DNA of 64,000 bases from Croceimicrobium sp965228705 (GTDB taxonomy: Bacteria > Bacteroidota > Bacteroidia > Flavobacteriales > Schleiferiaceae): NCBI RefSeq assembly GCF_965228705.1, contig NZ_OZ245832.1, positions 3,658,001 to 3,722,000 on the forward strand, in the 5' to 3' direction. A program made the translations under genes and the position numbers. The notes below the pieces were generated by a model. That model was not told the DNA's origin and ran no database searches. It was given only the letters and a program-made list of their open reading frames with translations. Shown piece by piece: positions 17,357 to 24,749 of this stretch. Every line of letters starts with the position of its first letter. Position 1 is the first letter of the stretch.

Positions 17357-17392
17357 AATCCCGCACAGCGCAAGCTGCTGCGGGATTTTTTT
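17357..17392 (+). terminator. Terminator originally belonging to the tRNA-Ser gene
   Basis: AATCCCGCA (17357-17365) pairs with TGCGGGATT (17379-17387), extended by CAGC (17366-17369)/GCTG (17374-17377) with one bulged C and a GCAA loop; seven T follow. It sits 2 bp after the tRNA-Ser fragment, as a tRNA terminator would. Confidence 0.85.
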
Positions 17393-17426
17393 ATACGCCA
17401 CGACTCTGAGCGCAGCTCAAGGGAAG

Positions 17427-17527
17427 GGCGTATAAAAAAATACCTAGGCTTCGAGCGTGGCGAGAAGTCGGGATTCTTGGTTAAGGTATCCTGCTTGGGA
17501 TCAGCAAGCGCAGCGCAGCTAATCCGT
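17427..17527. repeat. Long repeat, copy 1
   Basis: A unit of about 100 bp beginning GGCGTATAAAAAAAT and ending CAGCTAATCCGTT, nearly identical to 17573-17674. Its first 15 bases are the inverted copy of the end of the tRNA-Ser terminator (ATTTTTTTATACGCC, 17385-17399), and GGGATTCTTG inverts CAAGAATCCC (17354-17363). The unit therefore seems to be a degenerate inverted copy of the tRNA downstream region. Confidence 0.8.
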
Positions 17528-17543
17528 TCTAAGAGTTAAGTTG

Positions 17544-17568
17544 TAGATCTAATTGCAAATTAGATCTA
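17544..17568. repeat. Covarying palindrome (core AATTGCAAATT), copy 1
   Basis: Perfect 11-bp arms (outer part TAGATCT) around GCA. Member of the intergenic palindrome family listed in the findings. Confidence 0.85.
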
Positions 17569-17572
17569 GAGA

Positions 17573-17674
17573 GGCGTATAAAAAAATACCTAGGCTTCGA
17601 GCGTGGCGAGAAGCGGGGATTCTTGGTGTAAGTATCCTGCTTGGGATCAGCAAGCGCAGCGCAGCTAATCCGTT
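17573..17674. repeat. Long repeat, copy 2
   Basis: Second copy of the 100-bp unit, differing at a few positions. The end of a third, degenerate copy (AGCATTCGCAGCGCGGCTAA) follows near 17722-17741. Each copy is followed by one of the AATTGCAAATT palindromes, so unit and palindrome may have been duplicated together. Confidence 0.8.
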
Positions 17675-17676
17675 TT

Positions 17677-17701
17677 TGGATTGAATTGCAAATTCAATCC
17701 A
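17677..17701. repeat. Covarying palindrome, copy 2
   Basis: Perfect 11-bp arms (outer part TGGATTG) around the central GCA. Confidence 0.85.
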
Positions 17702-17756
17702 GACATAGAAAAATGAATTTCAGCATTCGCAGCGCGGCTAATCTGTTTTAAGAGAT

Positions 17757-17779
17757 CGATCTAGTAGTAAATTAGATCG
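17757..17779. repeat. Covarying palindrome, copy 3 (degenerate)
   Basis: Arms CGATCTA...TAGATCG are kept but the core has decayed (GTAGTAAAT in place of ATTGCAAAT). Confidence 0.55.
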
Positions 17780-17879
17780 AGAGATGTGGCAGAAGTAAAA
17801 ACAACAAAAGTGCATCTAGCTTTTAAGTCAAGTAGTTGTGCGGAATATTGCTGACTTGAGTTCGTGAATAAAGTCCCTA

Positions 17880-18305
17880 TTAAATCGCTGAAACGTTTTT
17901 TATCATACGTTTCATTAGTTGATTAAGCGTTTGTTTTTCCTTTTCAGAAAAGCCATTTTGAAGTATATGGGACCAATCTGAAAGAACCTTTTCAATCTCC
18001 GGAATTACTTCTTCTGCTTTGGTGCTGATTTTAAGGTAAAAACAACGGTTGTCTGTTGGGTGTGTCTCGCGGATTAAAAAACCGTTTTTTTCTAATCCTT
18101 TAATAAGGCTAGTTACACTTCCTTTATCTAATTGAAAGTACTCCGCTATTTGTTTGGGGAGTACTTTTTTCTTCAAGTAAATGTAATAGAGGGTTTTGGC
18201 TTGGCTATGACCGAGTTCAAGAGTTCTAAATTGGCTTTGAAAGTGAATGTTTGATACTCTATTGAGTAAGCCTATAATTCTTTCCAGATGCTCGTCATAT
18301 TCCAT
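17880..18305 (-). CDS. MarR-family transcriptional regulator
   Basis: A 141-residue winged-helix protein: an N-terminal dimerisation helix (EYDEHLERIIGLLNRV), the HTH (LPKQIAEYFQLDKGSVTSLIKGLEKNGFL) and the wing with the typical MarR signature THPTDNRCFYLKIS, then a C-terminal dimerisation helix. It stands alone between the tRNA-Ser terminator/repeat cluster and a 440-bp gap. No target gene is adjacent, so ligand and regulon are unknown. Being right of the tRNA fragment it should belong to the host chromosome. The last residues (MKRMIKNVSAI) are normal for the family, and the gene looks intact. Confidence 0.9.
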   Translation of the reverse strand: MEYDEHLERIIGLLNRVSNIHFQSQFRTLELGHSQAKTLYYIYLKKKVLPKQIAEYFQLDKGSVTSLIKGLEKNGFLIRETHPTDNRCFYLKISTKAEEVIPEIEKVLSDWSHILQNGFSEKEKQTLNQLMKRMIKNVSAI

Positions 18306-18746
18306 GTGAGAAATGCTATGTTGGTTTCAAAGGTAATTGAGTTGGTCTAATATCGCTCTGAGACGGCTAGTCTGGAATTCTAATCAAAATGTTAAGAATT
18401 AATAATGCATCAGAGCGGTGCAATAAAAGATGCTATACTTAATGCGATGTGTTTGGCTATTTCGGCTTTTTTAGAACTAAGCACTTTATTGAATAAGTAG
18501 CTATTTTTTTGTTAATCGGGTGATTAGTCCGGCGTCAATGATCGCAAAAAGTTAAGTTGTGATTAGTGTTGTAGTCATGCTGCGATGGCTGATTTTAGAA
18601 ATCAATCATGCTAAATGATTGACGAGATTGGGTTTTAGTTGGAATTCCAACTAAAAAATTTAGATTTGTCACGAAAAAGGTTAAAACATAAAATTGCTTT
18701 GATTAGTAATGGGCTTTTTTTAAGAAATAAAGAATTATAAGTAGTA
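18306..18746. other. Intergenic region with two inverted repeats
   Basis: No gene seen in 440 bp. It holds TCAATCAT (18602-18609) / ATGATTGA (18615-18622) and a 24-bp perfect palindrome (18633-18656), both within 150 bp upstream of the pseudo-receiver gene. Confidence 0.6.
18633..18656. repeat. 24-bp perfect palindrome
   Basis: TTTTAGTTGGAA (18633-18644) is followed immediately by its exact reverse complement. It has an EcoRI-type GAATTC centre and no spacer. It is unlike the AATTGCAAATT family and could be an operator for the downstream gene. Confidence 0.8.
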
Positions 18747-19097
18747 ATGATGGAGGCAAAAATATTATTGGTAGGCAGGAGTACTGAGGTAATGAGTATC
18801 CTTAGCGCGGAGTTGAAGAAGTTTGAAAGGGATGTGGTTTATGCAAATTCTGAAGAGCTTGTTAAGGAGAAACTTGAAGAAAATGAAATTGATTTTGTGG
18901 TGGTAGGAGCTGGCTTACCGGACGAAACAAGGAAGGGGATGGAACAGATGATCCAAGCATTATTTCCGAAATTACCAATATATATGATCGAACGTACTCC
19001 AGATGGAAACCCTGCGAAAATGATTGGTTTTACTAATGAAAAGGCGGTTATGTGGAAAGTTGAAAAGGTGCTAGGGTCTACTTTAAACTCCAGGTAA
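18747..19097 (+). CDS. Small pseudo-receiver (CheY-like) protein without the phosphorylation site
   Basis: A 116-residue protein that follows the receiver-domain pattern: AKILLVG (beta1), a helix, YANSEELVKEKL, then IDFVVVGAGLPD (beta3 region), and LPIYMIERTPDG (beta4). The phospho-acceptor Asp of the usual LLDxxMPD motif is Gly54, and the N-terminal acidic pair is Gly-Arg. It therefore cannot be phosphorylated in the standard way and may be a protein-interaction module. No DNA-binding domain or partner kinase is nearby. Fold assignment is by pattern only. Confidence 0.55.
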   Translation: MMEAKILLVGRSTEVMSILSAELKKFERDVVYANSEELVKEKLEENEIDFVVVGAGLPDETRKGMEQMIQALFPKLPIYMIERTPDGNPAKMIGFTNEKAVMWKVEKVLGSTLNSR

Positions 19098-19466
19098 TAG
19101 ATAATCAGCACTTATATTTTATATGATTTTGAAGGAGAATGAGGAGTTATATTGTTCTCCACGTGGTCATCATTTGCTTTTACCTTTAATGGCCTTGTTC
19201 GAGATAAGGATACCAGCAATTGCTACTCTTATCTTGATACGAGTTCAGGTGAGGGTTTTAGCTTGACTTAGCTCACCAATAAAGCTTTTACAGGTCTAGA
19301 GCGAAACTCTTTGCTGGCTGTGATTTATGTTTTGAAATCAGAAGAGACAATAGTGAGATTGGTTTTGGAGTAGCCATAATTGCAAAATCAGCTTAGTGAG
19401 TATATTGAAAATTGATGTTGATAAAAGTTGTAATACATCAATATTTGCATCTTTAAAAAGATTGAT
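19098..19466. other. Intergenic region, nothing firm seen
   Basis: 369 bp of AT-rich DNA. A 46-codon frame from the ATG at 19123 reads out, but its composition is not convincing. No repeat of the local palindrome family was found in it. Confidence 0.5.
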
Positions 19467-19916
19467 ATGTGGTTATTATTTGTAAACTCTATAGTTGGAT
19501 CATTGTTAATAATAAATGAGCCCTGTATGGATATTAAGAAAAGGGTTGAGGTTCGAGTAATAGGAGAGAATTATGTCTATAACGAAGATGCAGACTATTA
19601 TACACGTGTAGATAATCAAAAGGCATTAAAGGTTACAGAGGTGGATTATGAAAATAATTATTTATGTGCTCTTAAAGTTTATAAGCCGGAGATTATTCAA
19701 GAGTTTAAGATTAATGATCTACAAAAGGATACTGCATTAATATCTTACTATAAGGTGAAGCTAGCACCTGAATGCATAGATTCAAGGACTTTGGAGTCGG
19801 GGCTTAATTTAGGTGACATCACTATTGTTAAAGTAGATGAAGAGCATAAAAATATTATTGCGAAGTATAAAAATGAGAGGAAGTCTGATATTCTTGTGGT
19901 TTATTTTTTTAGATAG
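19467..19916 (+). CDS. Hypothetical protein with a hydrophobic N-terminus
   Basis: Not recognised. It has 149 residues, beginning with a short hydrophobic segment (WLLFVNSIVGSLLII) that could be a signal or anchor and a Cys at residue 20, which is only loosely lipobox-like. The rest is hydrophilic and predicted beta-rich (KKRVEVRVIGENYVY, DITIVKVDEEHKNIIAKY). No cysteine pairs, catalytic motifs or repeats stand out. AT-rich codon use resembles that of the neighbouring pseudo-receiver gene. A covarying palindrome follows 33 bp after the stop. Secreted or membrane-anchored location is inferred. Confidence 0.55.
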   Translation: MWLLFVNSIVGSLLIINEPCMDIKKRVEVRVIGENYVYNEDADYYTRVDNQKALKVTEVDYENNYLCALKVYKPEIIQEFKINDLQKDTALISYYKVKLAPECIDSRTLESGLNLGDITIVKVDEEHKNIIAKYKNERKSDILVVYFFR

Positions 19917-19949
19917 AAATTAGTACGTATCTCAAGGGGATTTAGATTC

Positions 19950-19972
19950 AGCCTGAATTACAAATTCAGGCT
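19950..19972. repeat. Covarying palindrome, copy 4
   Basis: Arms AGCCTGAATT / AATTCAGGCT around ACA, followed by the family's TAGC edge. It lies 33 bp after a stop codon. Confidence 0.85.
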
Positions 19973-20099
19973 AGCAAAGGATAAGCTTGCATCAAGATAG
20001 GGTTCAACTCCTATTTGAAGGAGAGGTGAATTTGGAATTGAGTCTGGCTGAGTTGAAGGAACTCTGATTACTTCAAGCTTTTTCTTGAAGAATTAAGTT

Positions 20100-20177
20100 G
20101 CGCCTAAATTTTCGGAATCTAACCCATGTGCGCTTGAAAATCTCTTAACGCGCCTATATTTTATGTACATTGCGCTT
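20100..20177 (+). promoter_or_regulatory. Four GCGCYT repeats upstream of the Fic gene
   Basis: GCGCCTAAATTTT (20100), GCGCTTGAAAA (20130), GCGCCTATATTTT (20150) and GCGCTTAAATATT (20172) stand in direct order, 30, 20 and 22 bp apart. The last one ends next to the Fic start codon at 20186. The regular helical spacing suggests binding of a regulator along one DNA face. Confidence 0.5.
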
Positions 20178-20185
20178 AAATATTT

Positions 20186-21772
20186 ATGCCGAAGCAATTG
20201 AGCGCTCATTTTTCATTATCTGCGCCGGTTTTTAATGGAATTGAATTAGCTGCTAGTTCTATGATTGTTGGCTATGCCGCAATCATAGAAAAGCTGTCTC
20301 TTCCTATACCAATGCCGGACCAAATAGCTGTTATTGGTTCCAAGTCTTCTATAAAAGCCACTGAAGACTCAGAACTCATCATTTTGCCCAAGGTGTATCA
20401 GCCGGAGGATCATGGTCAAATGGCCGAAATCGAAGCGCTTTATAAACACCTTGTGTTCGCTCTTAAGTATGAGGGGGTAAACCTTTTGGTGTTTGCTGCT
20501 TTATCAAAACACTATAGCAGTGATCAGCTTTCTCAGCTTGTGGGCATTGAGCCCACTGGACAATATTCCAGAAGGATATGGTTCATCATCGAGTGGATAC
20601 TTGGCTATGAGCTTCCTAACACCCAGTCCATTTCTAAGTCGAAGAAAAGCTATGTAGATGCTCTGGATACAAGATTGCAATTCGCAGTGGAGGGTGAGAA
20701 GTCTTCCCGCCATCTGGTGATCAATAATCTCCCAGGGACAAGAGGGTTTTGCCCCTTAGTCCGCAAAAGTGAACGGTTACAGGGCTTTGTTCAGGAGAAT
20801 ATAGCTCAGAAGAAAAACGAATATCTAGAAGGGATTCGAAAGGATATTCTACTTAGAGCATCTGCTTTTCTAATGTTGAAAGATTCAAAAGCCTCATTTA
20901 GCATTGAGGGTGAAAGCCCTAAAAGTAAAAGAGCCGCCTTATGGGGTAATGCGATAGGACAGGCTGGGATGAAATCTCTTAATCGAAATGAATTGATCCG
21001 ATTACAACAATTGGTAATCGAGAATCCCAGGTTTATTTCAATGGGTTATAGGCAGGAGGGGGGCTTTGTAGGTGAGCACGACCGGGATACCGGAGAGCCC
21101 ATTCCAGATCATATATCAGCCAGGCATGAGGACCTAGAGCAGATTATGGGGGATTTTATTGAAACTTCTAAAATTCTGATCAAGAGCAGTATTGACCCTG
21201 TTGTTGCTGCCGCTGCCTTGGCATTTGGATTTGTTTTTATTCATCCATTTGAAGATGGAAATGGACGGGTTCACCGTTATTTAATTCATCATGTTTTGGC
21301 CCAAAAGCAATTTTCGCAGCAAGGCATGATATTTCCAGTTTCGGCGGCTATTCTCAATCGGATTGACTCCTATAGAAAGGTGCTGGAACATTTTTCACAC
21401 CCATTATTGCACTTTATAGAATGGGAGCGCACAGAAAATAACAATGTTGAAGTCTTAAACGATACTATAGATTACTATCGTTATTTTGATGCTACTCATC
21501 AAGCTGAGTTCTTATATCAATGTGTAAGGGAAACCTTGGAGACGATTATTCCTGAAGAGCTTAGCTACTTACATCGATTTGAGGAATTTAAGTCCTACTT
21601 GGATAATGAATTTGAGATGCCAGATAAATTGGTGAGTCTATTAATCCGGTTTTTAGAACAGAATGGAGGTGAGCTTTCTAAAAGAGCCCGGGAAAAAGAG
21701 TTTAATTCACTTACAGATGCTGAGGTTTTTGATATAGAAAAAAACTACCGTCAAATTTTTTCAAAAGATTGA
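20186..21772 (+). CDS. Fic-domain protein (probable AMP-transferase) with inhibitory helix
   Basis: A 528-residue cytoplasmic protein. The Fic core has the full catalytic motif HPFEDGNGR starting at His353, so transfer of a nucleotide (usually AMP) to a target protein is expected. About 110 residues before it, S-F-S-I-E-G (Ser237, Glu241, Gly242) matches the (S/T)xxxE(G/N) inhibitory helix of class II Fic proteins, which blocks ATP until released. The first 210 residues are an unknown region and the C-terminal 130 are helical. It stands alone, preceded by four GCGCYT repeats and followed by three covarying palindromes. Target unknown. Genes of this type are sometimes toxins, but no antitoxin gene is adjacent. 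Confidence 0.88.
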   Translation: MPKQLSAHFSLSAPVFNGIELAASSMIVGYAAIIEKLSLPIPMPDQIAVIGSKSSIKATEDSELIILPKVYQPEDHGQMAEIEALYKHLVFALKYEGVNLLVFAALSKHYSSDQLSQLVGIEPTGQYSRRIWFIIEWILGYELPNTQSISKSKKSYVDALDTRLQFAVEGEKSSRHLVINNLPGTRGFCPLVRKSERLQGFVQENIAQKKNEYLEGIRKDILLRASAFLMLKDSKASFSIEGESPKSKRAALWGNAIGQAGMKSLNRNELIRLQQLVIENPRFISMGYRQEGGFVGEHDRDTGEPIPDHISARHEDLEQIMGDFIETSKILIKSSIDPVVAAAALAFGFVFIHPFEDGNGRVHRYLIHHVLAQKQFSQQGMIFPVSAAILNRIDSYRKVLEHFSHPLLHFIEWERTENNNVEVLNDTIDYYRYFDATHQAEFLYQCVRETLETIIPEELSYLHRFEEFKSYLDNEFEMPDKLVSLLIRFLEQNGGELSKRAREKEFNSLTDAEVFDIEKNYRQIFSKD

Positions 21773-21812
21773 TTTTTAAGGGTTGTAGGGAGGGTTTTGA
21801 GTAATTAAATGC

Positions 21813-21835
21813 CGATCTAATTGCAAATTAGATCG
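21813..21835. repeat. Covarying palindrome, copy 5
   Basis: Arms CGATCTAATT / AATTAGATCG around GCA, after the Fic gene. Confidence 0.85.
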
Positions 21836-21847
21836 AGGTTTAGATTC

Positions 21848-21870
21848 AGTCTGAATTGCAAATTCAGGCT
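21848..21870. repeat. Covarying palindrome, copy 6
   Basis: Arms AGTCTGAATT / AATTCAGGCT around GCA with one G-T wobble, followed by TAGC. Confidence 0.85.
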
Positions 21871-21907
21871 AGCTAAGTCATTCGATAAAAAAAGACCGAA
21901 CTTGACT

Positions 21908-21930
21908 AGCTTGAATTTGCAATTCAAGCT
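21908..21930. repeat. Covarying palindrome, copy 7 (opposite orientation)
   Basis: AGCTTGAATT / AATTCAAGCT around TGC, preceded by CTAG; a partial second arm copy follows. It lies between the convergent Fic and porin genes. Confidence 0.85.
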
Positions 21931-21964
21931 TCGCAATTCAAGCTTCGCGATTTTTGTTCAAGCT

Positions 21965-23191
21965 TTAAAAAACCAATTGAACCATTAATTGCGCAGTCAA
22001 AAAGTTCAGTTGCGTAGCCTCAGGATATTCACGGTAATTCACCGCTGCCAGTACTTTCAAATCATTGCCTTTTAAATAGCGACTCAAGGCCAATCCATAG
22101 GCATTGGAATTACCCAATAAGGCATTCTGATTATTCTCAAATTCATTGTACACTGCACTGTAGCGCAGGTCTATGCCATAGCCGCCTTTGCTCACATAGC
22201 CCAATTGTCCATTAAAGCCAGAGCCCAAATTGTAGTATTCGCTAATCTGAGTAGCAAGCAAGGGATCTTCGATACTGGGGTTGAGGTAGGTGCCCTCCAA
22301 ATTGGTGGCGCTGGCCTGTCCGTACTCCGCATAAAGGGATAATCCACGGTACTTCATTAATAGATCGGCAAACCATTGGCGGTAGTCCGGATATTGAACT
22401 GCGCCGGCCCCATCATAAAGAACCAGTGTACCATGACCTTCACCAACGGCATCGCTGGCGCCATCATTGTAGCTTCCGGCTAGGCCAATAATCATCTTTA
22501 GGTCTTCTTCATGATTTAGATCGGCTAAGCCCTCTAAACCTCCTTCAGAGAAATCGCCCAAAGGTAAAATGTCGATGCGGCCACTGTATTTAAATCCCCC
22601 TAAATCTACATCACGAGAATCCGCGCCAAAACTATTGATGCCATCCCCCGAAGTTAGGGATGCCTGTGGAATCACGCGGAAATTCTCAGTGCCTAATTTC
22701 AGGTCCAGGAATAAGCCTAATTCACGACCGCTTCTACTGAAGGACTCGCTCAAGAGGCTGCGATCAGCAAACTGGAGATTGTTCTCCATAATTAACATCT
22801 CACGGTTATTGCCAATATTTTGCTTTTGTCCCATGGTGATGGTAAGGGCCTGCCAGGGATGATAGGCAACCCAAACATCCAATAAAGGATTGGTACGACT
22901 AAAGTCTAATTGAAATAAGAAACTAAGCTTCTCTTCCTTGGCCTGACCTGAGAAATTGAAATAGGTGCGCTTGGAATTGAGTAGGAAATTGCCATCCTCA
23001 GTATCTACCTGCTGCCACTCGATATTGGGCTGAATAAAGCCTCCTATTTTAAAGCGGTAGTCGCCATCCTGAAAATTGAAATTCAATCCTTCACCTAATT
23101 CAAATGAGGCTTGGTGATCATTAGGCTTTAATTGAGCCTGTAAGGCCTGGCCTGCAAATAAGGCCGCTAAGAGTATATATGCTTTTTTCAT
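21965..23191 (-). CDS. OprP/OprO-like outer-membrane porin
   Basis: A 408-residue outer-membrane beta-barrel with a signal peptide (KKAYILLAALFAGQALQAQ). The barrel part shows alternating amphipathic strands (DYRFKIGGFIQPNIEWQQ, KLSFLFQLDFSRTNPLLD), the GRELGLFLDLKLG pattern of phosphate-selective porin O/P relatives, and a C-terminal Phe (LMVQLVF). It is the last gene of the operon, 3 bp after the M14 peptidase. It resembles the other porin of the operon (24750-26066) in strand layout, so the two may be specialised duplicates. The solute is not determined by the sequence; from the context anionic peptides or dicarboxylates are likely. Confidence 0.85.
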   Translation of the reverse strand: MKKAYILLAALFAGQALQAQLKPNDHQASFELGEGLNFNFQDGDYRFKIGGFIQPNIEWQQVDTEDGNFLLNSKRTYFNFSGQAKEEKLSFLFQLDFSRTNPLLDVWVAYHPWQALTITMGQKQNIGNNREMLIMENNLQFADRSLLSESFSRSGRELGLFLDLKLGTENFRVIPQASLTSGDGINSFGADSRDVDLGGFKYSGRIDILPLGDFSEGGLEGLADLNHEEDLKMIIGLAGSYNDGASDAVGEGHGTLVLYDGAGAVQYPDYRQWFADLLMKYRGLSLYAEYGQASATNLEGTYLNPSIEDPLLATQISEYYNLGSGFNGQLGYVSKGGYGIDLRYSAVYNEFENNQNALLGNSNAYGLALSRYLKGNDLKVLAAVNYREYPEATQLNFLTAQLMVQLVF

Positions 23192-23194
23192 GAT

Positions 23195-24748
23195 TTAGGG
23201 ATGCAATTTTTTGTTGGAGAGGTATCGGTAATAAGGTAATTGAGCGCCCGCCTTGGTTTCAAATACCGAGAAGGAAACAAAGCTGTTGGGTGCTTCGGGT
23301 TCTAAGACTTCTATAGCCAGATTCGCATGCTTCTGATCCAGATACACCACAAAGCTGCCGGCGGGAATCTCCAAGGTTTCGGTTTTTAGTTCACATTGTA
23401 GTTCCTGGCGATGTACACCTTCATATTCTTCTGCTTCTTGCTGATATTCGCTAACCGTGTAGCTTTCTACCTCCAGGCTTTGTGGACTGTCCAGATTTTG
23501 CACTTCCAGGCCCAAGGTTTTAAGTCGTGCTACCAAGGCGGTGTTTTCCGGAAGGAGAATGTAGGCGGTAGGGCGGGCCCGACTAAGTTTAGCCGTAGAT
23601 TGCCAAGCATCGCGCACTAGGCCGCGCAATGAAATGCTATCGCTACTTTCTACGTCGATCATATAAATGTCTCTTTCTTCCTTGAGGCGCTCGGTGCTTA
23701 CTACCGCCGGACTTTGATCTTCTCGAGCATCGGCGATTACGGCGCGTAATTCTTCACCATGCTCATAGCTACTTTGCAAATAGGATAAGGCCACGGTGAA
23801 GGTGCTGAGTACTCGTCTTTTAAAGGAAGTACGACCCAAGCCAACGCCCCGGATTTCAATCAGGCTACTTATACAATTGGTAAGGGCATAGCTGGTTGCA
23901 CTGGAACGTGCATTATGGGACCCCTGATTAAACTGAATGGCGCCCATCACTTTGGTGCTCGAGAAATAATCATGGCTACTCATGTTCTTCGCTTTAAGCG
24001 CATCGGCCGCAGCCTGCACAAAACGATCCTTGGTGTACAAGCGAAGGTTTTTAGGCACATTGAGGTTTCCTGAATAAAGAAACATCACATCATAAGGCAC
24101 CGTAACTCCGTAGGAACTGAGGCGTGCATAGTCTCTGCGAAAGGGTCGGTATTCGTGGAAATCGACAGCCACCTCTGGGGCAAAGGCATTGAAAGCATTT
24201 TTAAGAACCGTGCTTTCTGGCGCATTTAATTTGGTTTGATCCCGATTTAAATCCAGACCATTGGCGGCATAGCGACTGCCTTTATTCATCCCATCAATAT
24301 TGGCCATAGGAACAATCGCGAGCTCCAAACGATCCAGGAGCTTGAAGTAGTCTGGCTTATCCAATATTTGCTGTATAAGCCATAGCATACCTTCCGTGCT
24401 GGCCGGTTCATTGCCATGCAAGCCACCTTGCATCCACACTTTAATGGGCTGGCCACTCACATTGGCTTTTTTCAATTTCACCAAAGGGATTTTTTCACCT
24501 TTCTGGCTTTCGCCGATGAAGCTCAGGCTCATGGTCTCCGGATATTGAGCGGCTAGCTTTTGCAGAAAGGGCATCATGTCCTCATATTCCGTAAAGCCAC
24601 GCTTACTCTCAAAAGCCGGAGTGCTAATTTCAATCTCAGGATCCGCAAAATAGCGCTCTGTAAGTTCCTTCGGTTGGGGACTAAATTGGGCCCTCAGCGT
24701 AAAATGGAAGAGGACTGCAATGATGGATATGGAATAACGCCAAGTCAT
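23195..24748 (-). CDS. Exported M14-family zinc carboxypeptidase
   Basis: A 517-residue protein with a signal peptide (SIISIAVLFHF-type hydrophobic start, LRAQ). The peptidase domain has the zinc ligands HGNEPA (HxxE), the substrate-binding NGLDLNRDQ, the third ligand in VDFHEY, and a Glu in SSLIEIRGVG that fits the catalytic base. A C-terminal beta domain of about 150 residues follows. It should trim residues from the C-terminus of peptides in the periplasm or outside. One base separates it from the upstream porin gene and three from the next porin, so it is surely cotranscribed with iadA and dcuC. Substrate is inferred to be peptides feeding IadA. Confidence 0.88.
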   Translation of the reverse strand: MTWRYSISIIAVLFHFTLRAQFSPQPKELTERYFADPEIEISTPAFESKRGFTEYEDMMPFLQKLAAQYPETMSLSFIGESQKGEKIPLVKLKKANVSGQPIKVWMQGGLHGNEPASTEGMLWLIQQILDKPDYFKLLDRLELAIVPMANIDGMNKGSRYAANGLDLNRDQTKLNAPESTVLKNAFNAFAPEVAVDFHEYRPFRRDYARLSSYGVTVPYDVMFLYSGNLNVPKNLRLYTKDRFVQAAADALKAKNMSSHDYFSSTKVMGAIQFNQGSHNARSSATSYALTNCISSLIEIRGVGLGRTSFKRRVLSTFTVALSYLQSSYEHGEELRAVIADAREDQSPAVVSTERLKEERDIYMIDVESSDSISLRGLVRDAWQSTAKLSRARPTAYILLPENTALVARLKTLGLEVQNLDSPQSLEVESYTVSEYQQEAEEYEGVHRQELQCELKTETLEIPAGSFVVYLDQKHANLAIEVLEPEAPNSFVSFSVFETKAGAQLPYYRYLSNKKLHP

Positions 24749-24749
24749 C

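Noticed and set aside
17213..17401. 62-codon minus-strand ORF containing AEREGFEPSSPI
   Set aside because: This peptide is the well-known translation of the antisense of a tRNA-Ser 3' end; the DNA is a tRNA fragment plus terminator, not a gene.
17427..17741. Possible CRISPR array because of repeated units
   Set aside because: Only two full units of about 100 bp with unequal spacing, no 25-40 bp repeats, no spacers and no cas genes.
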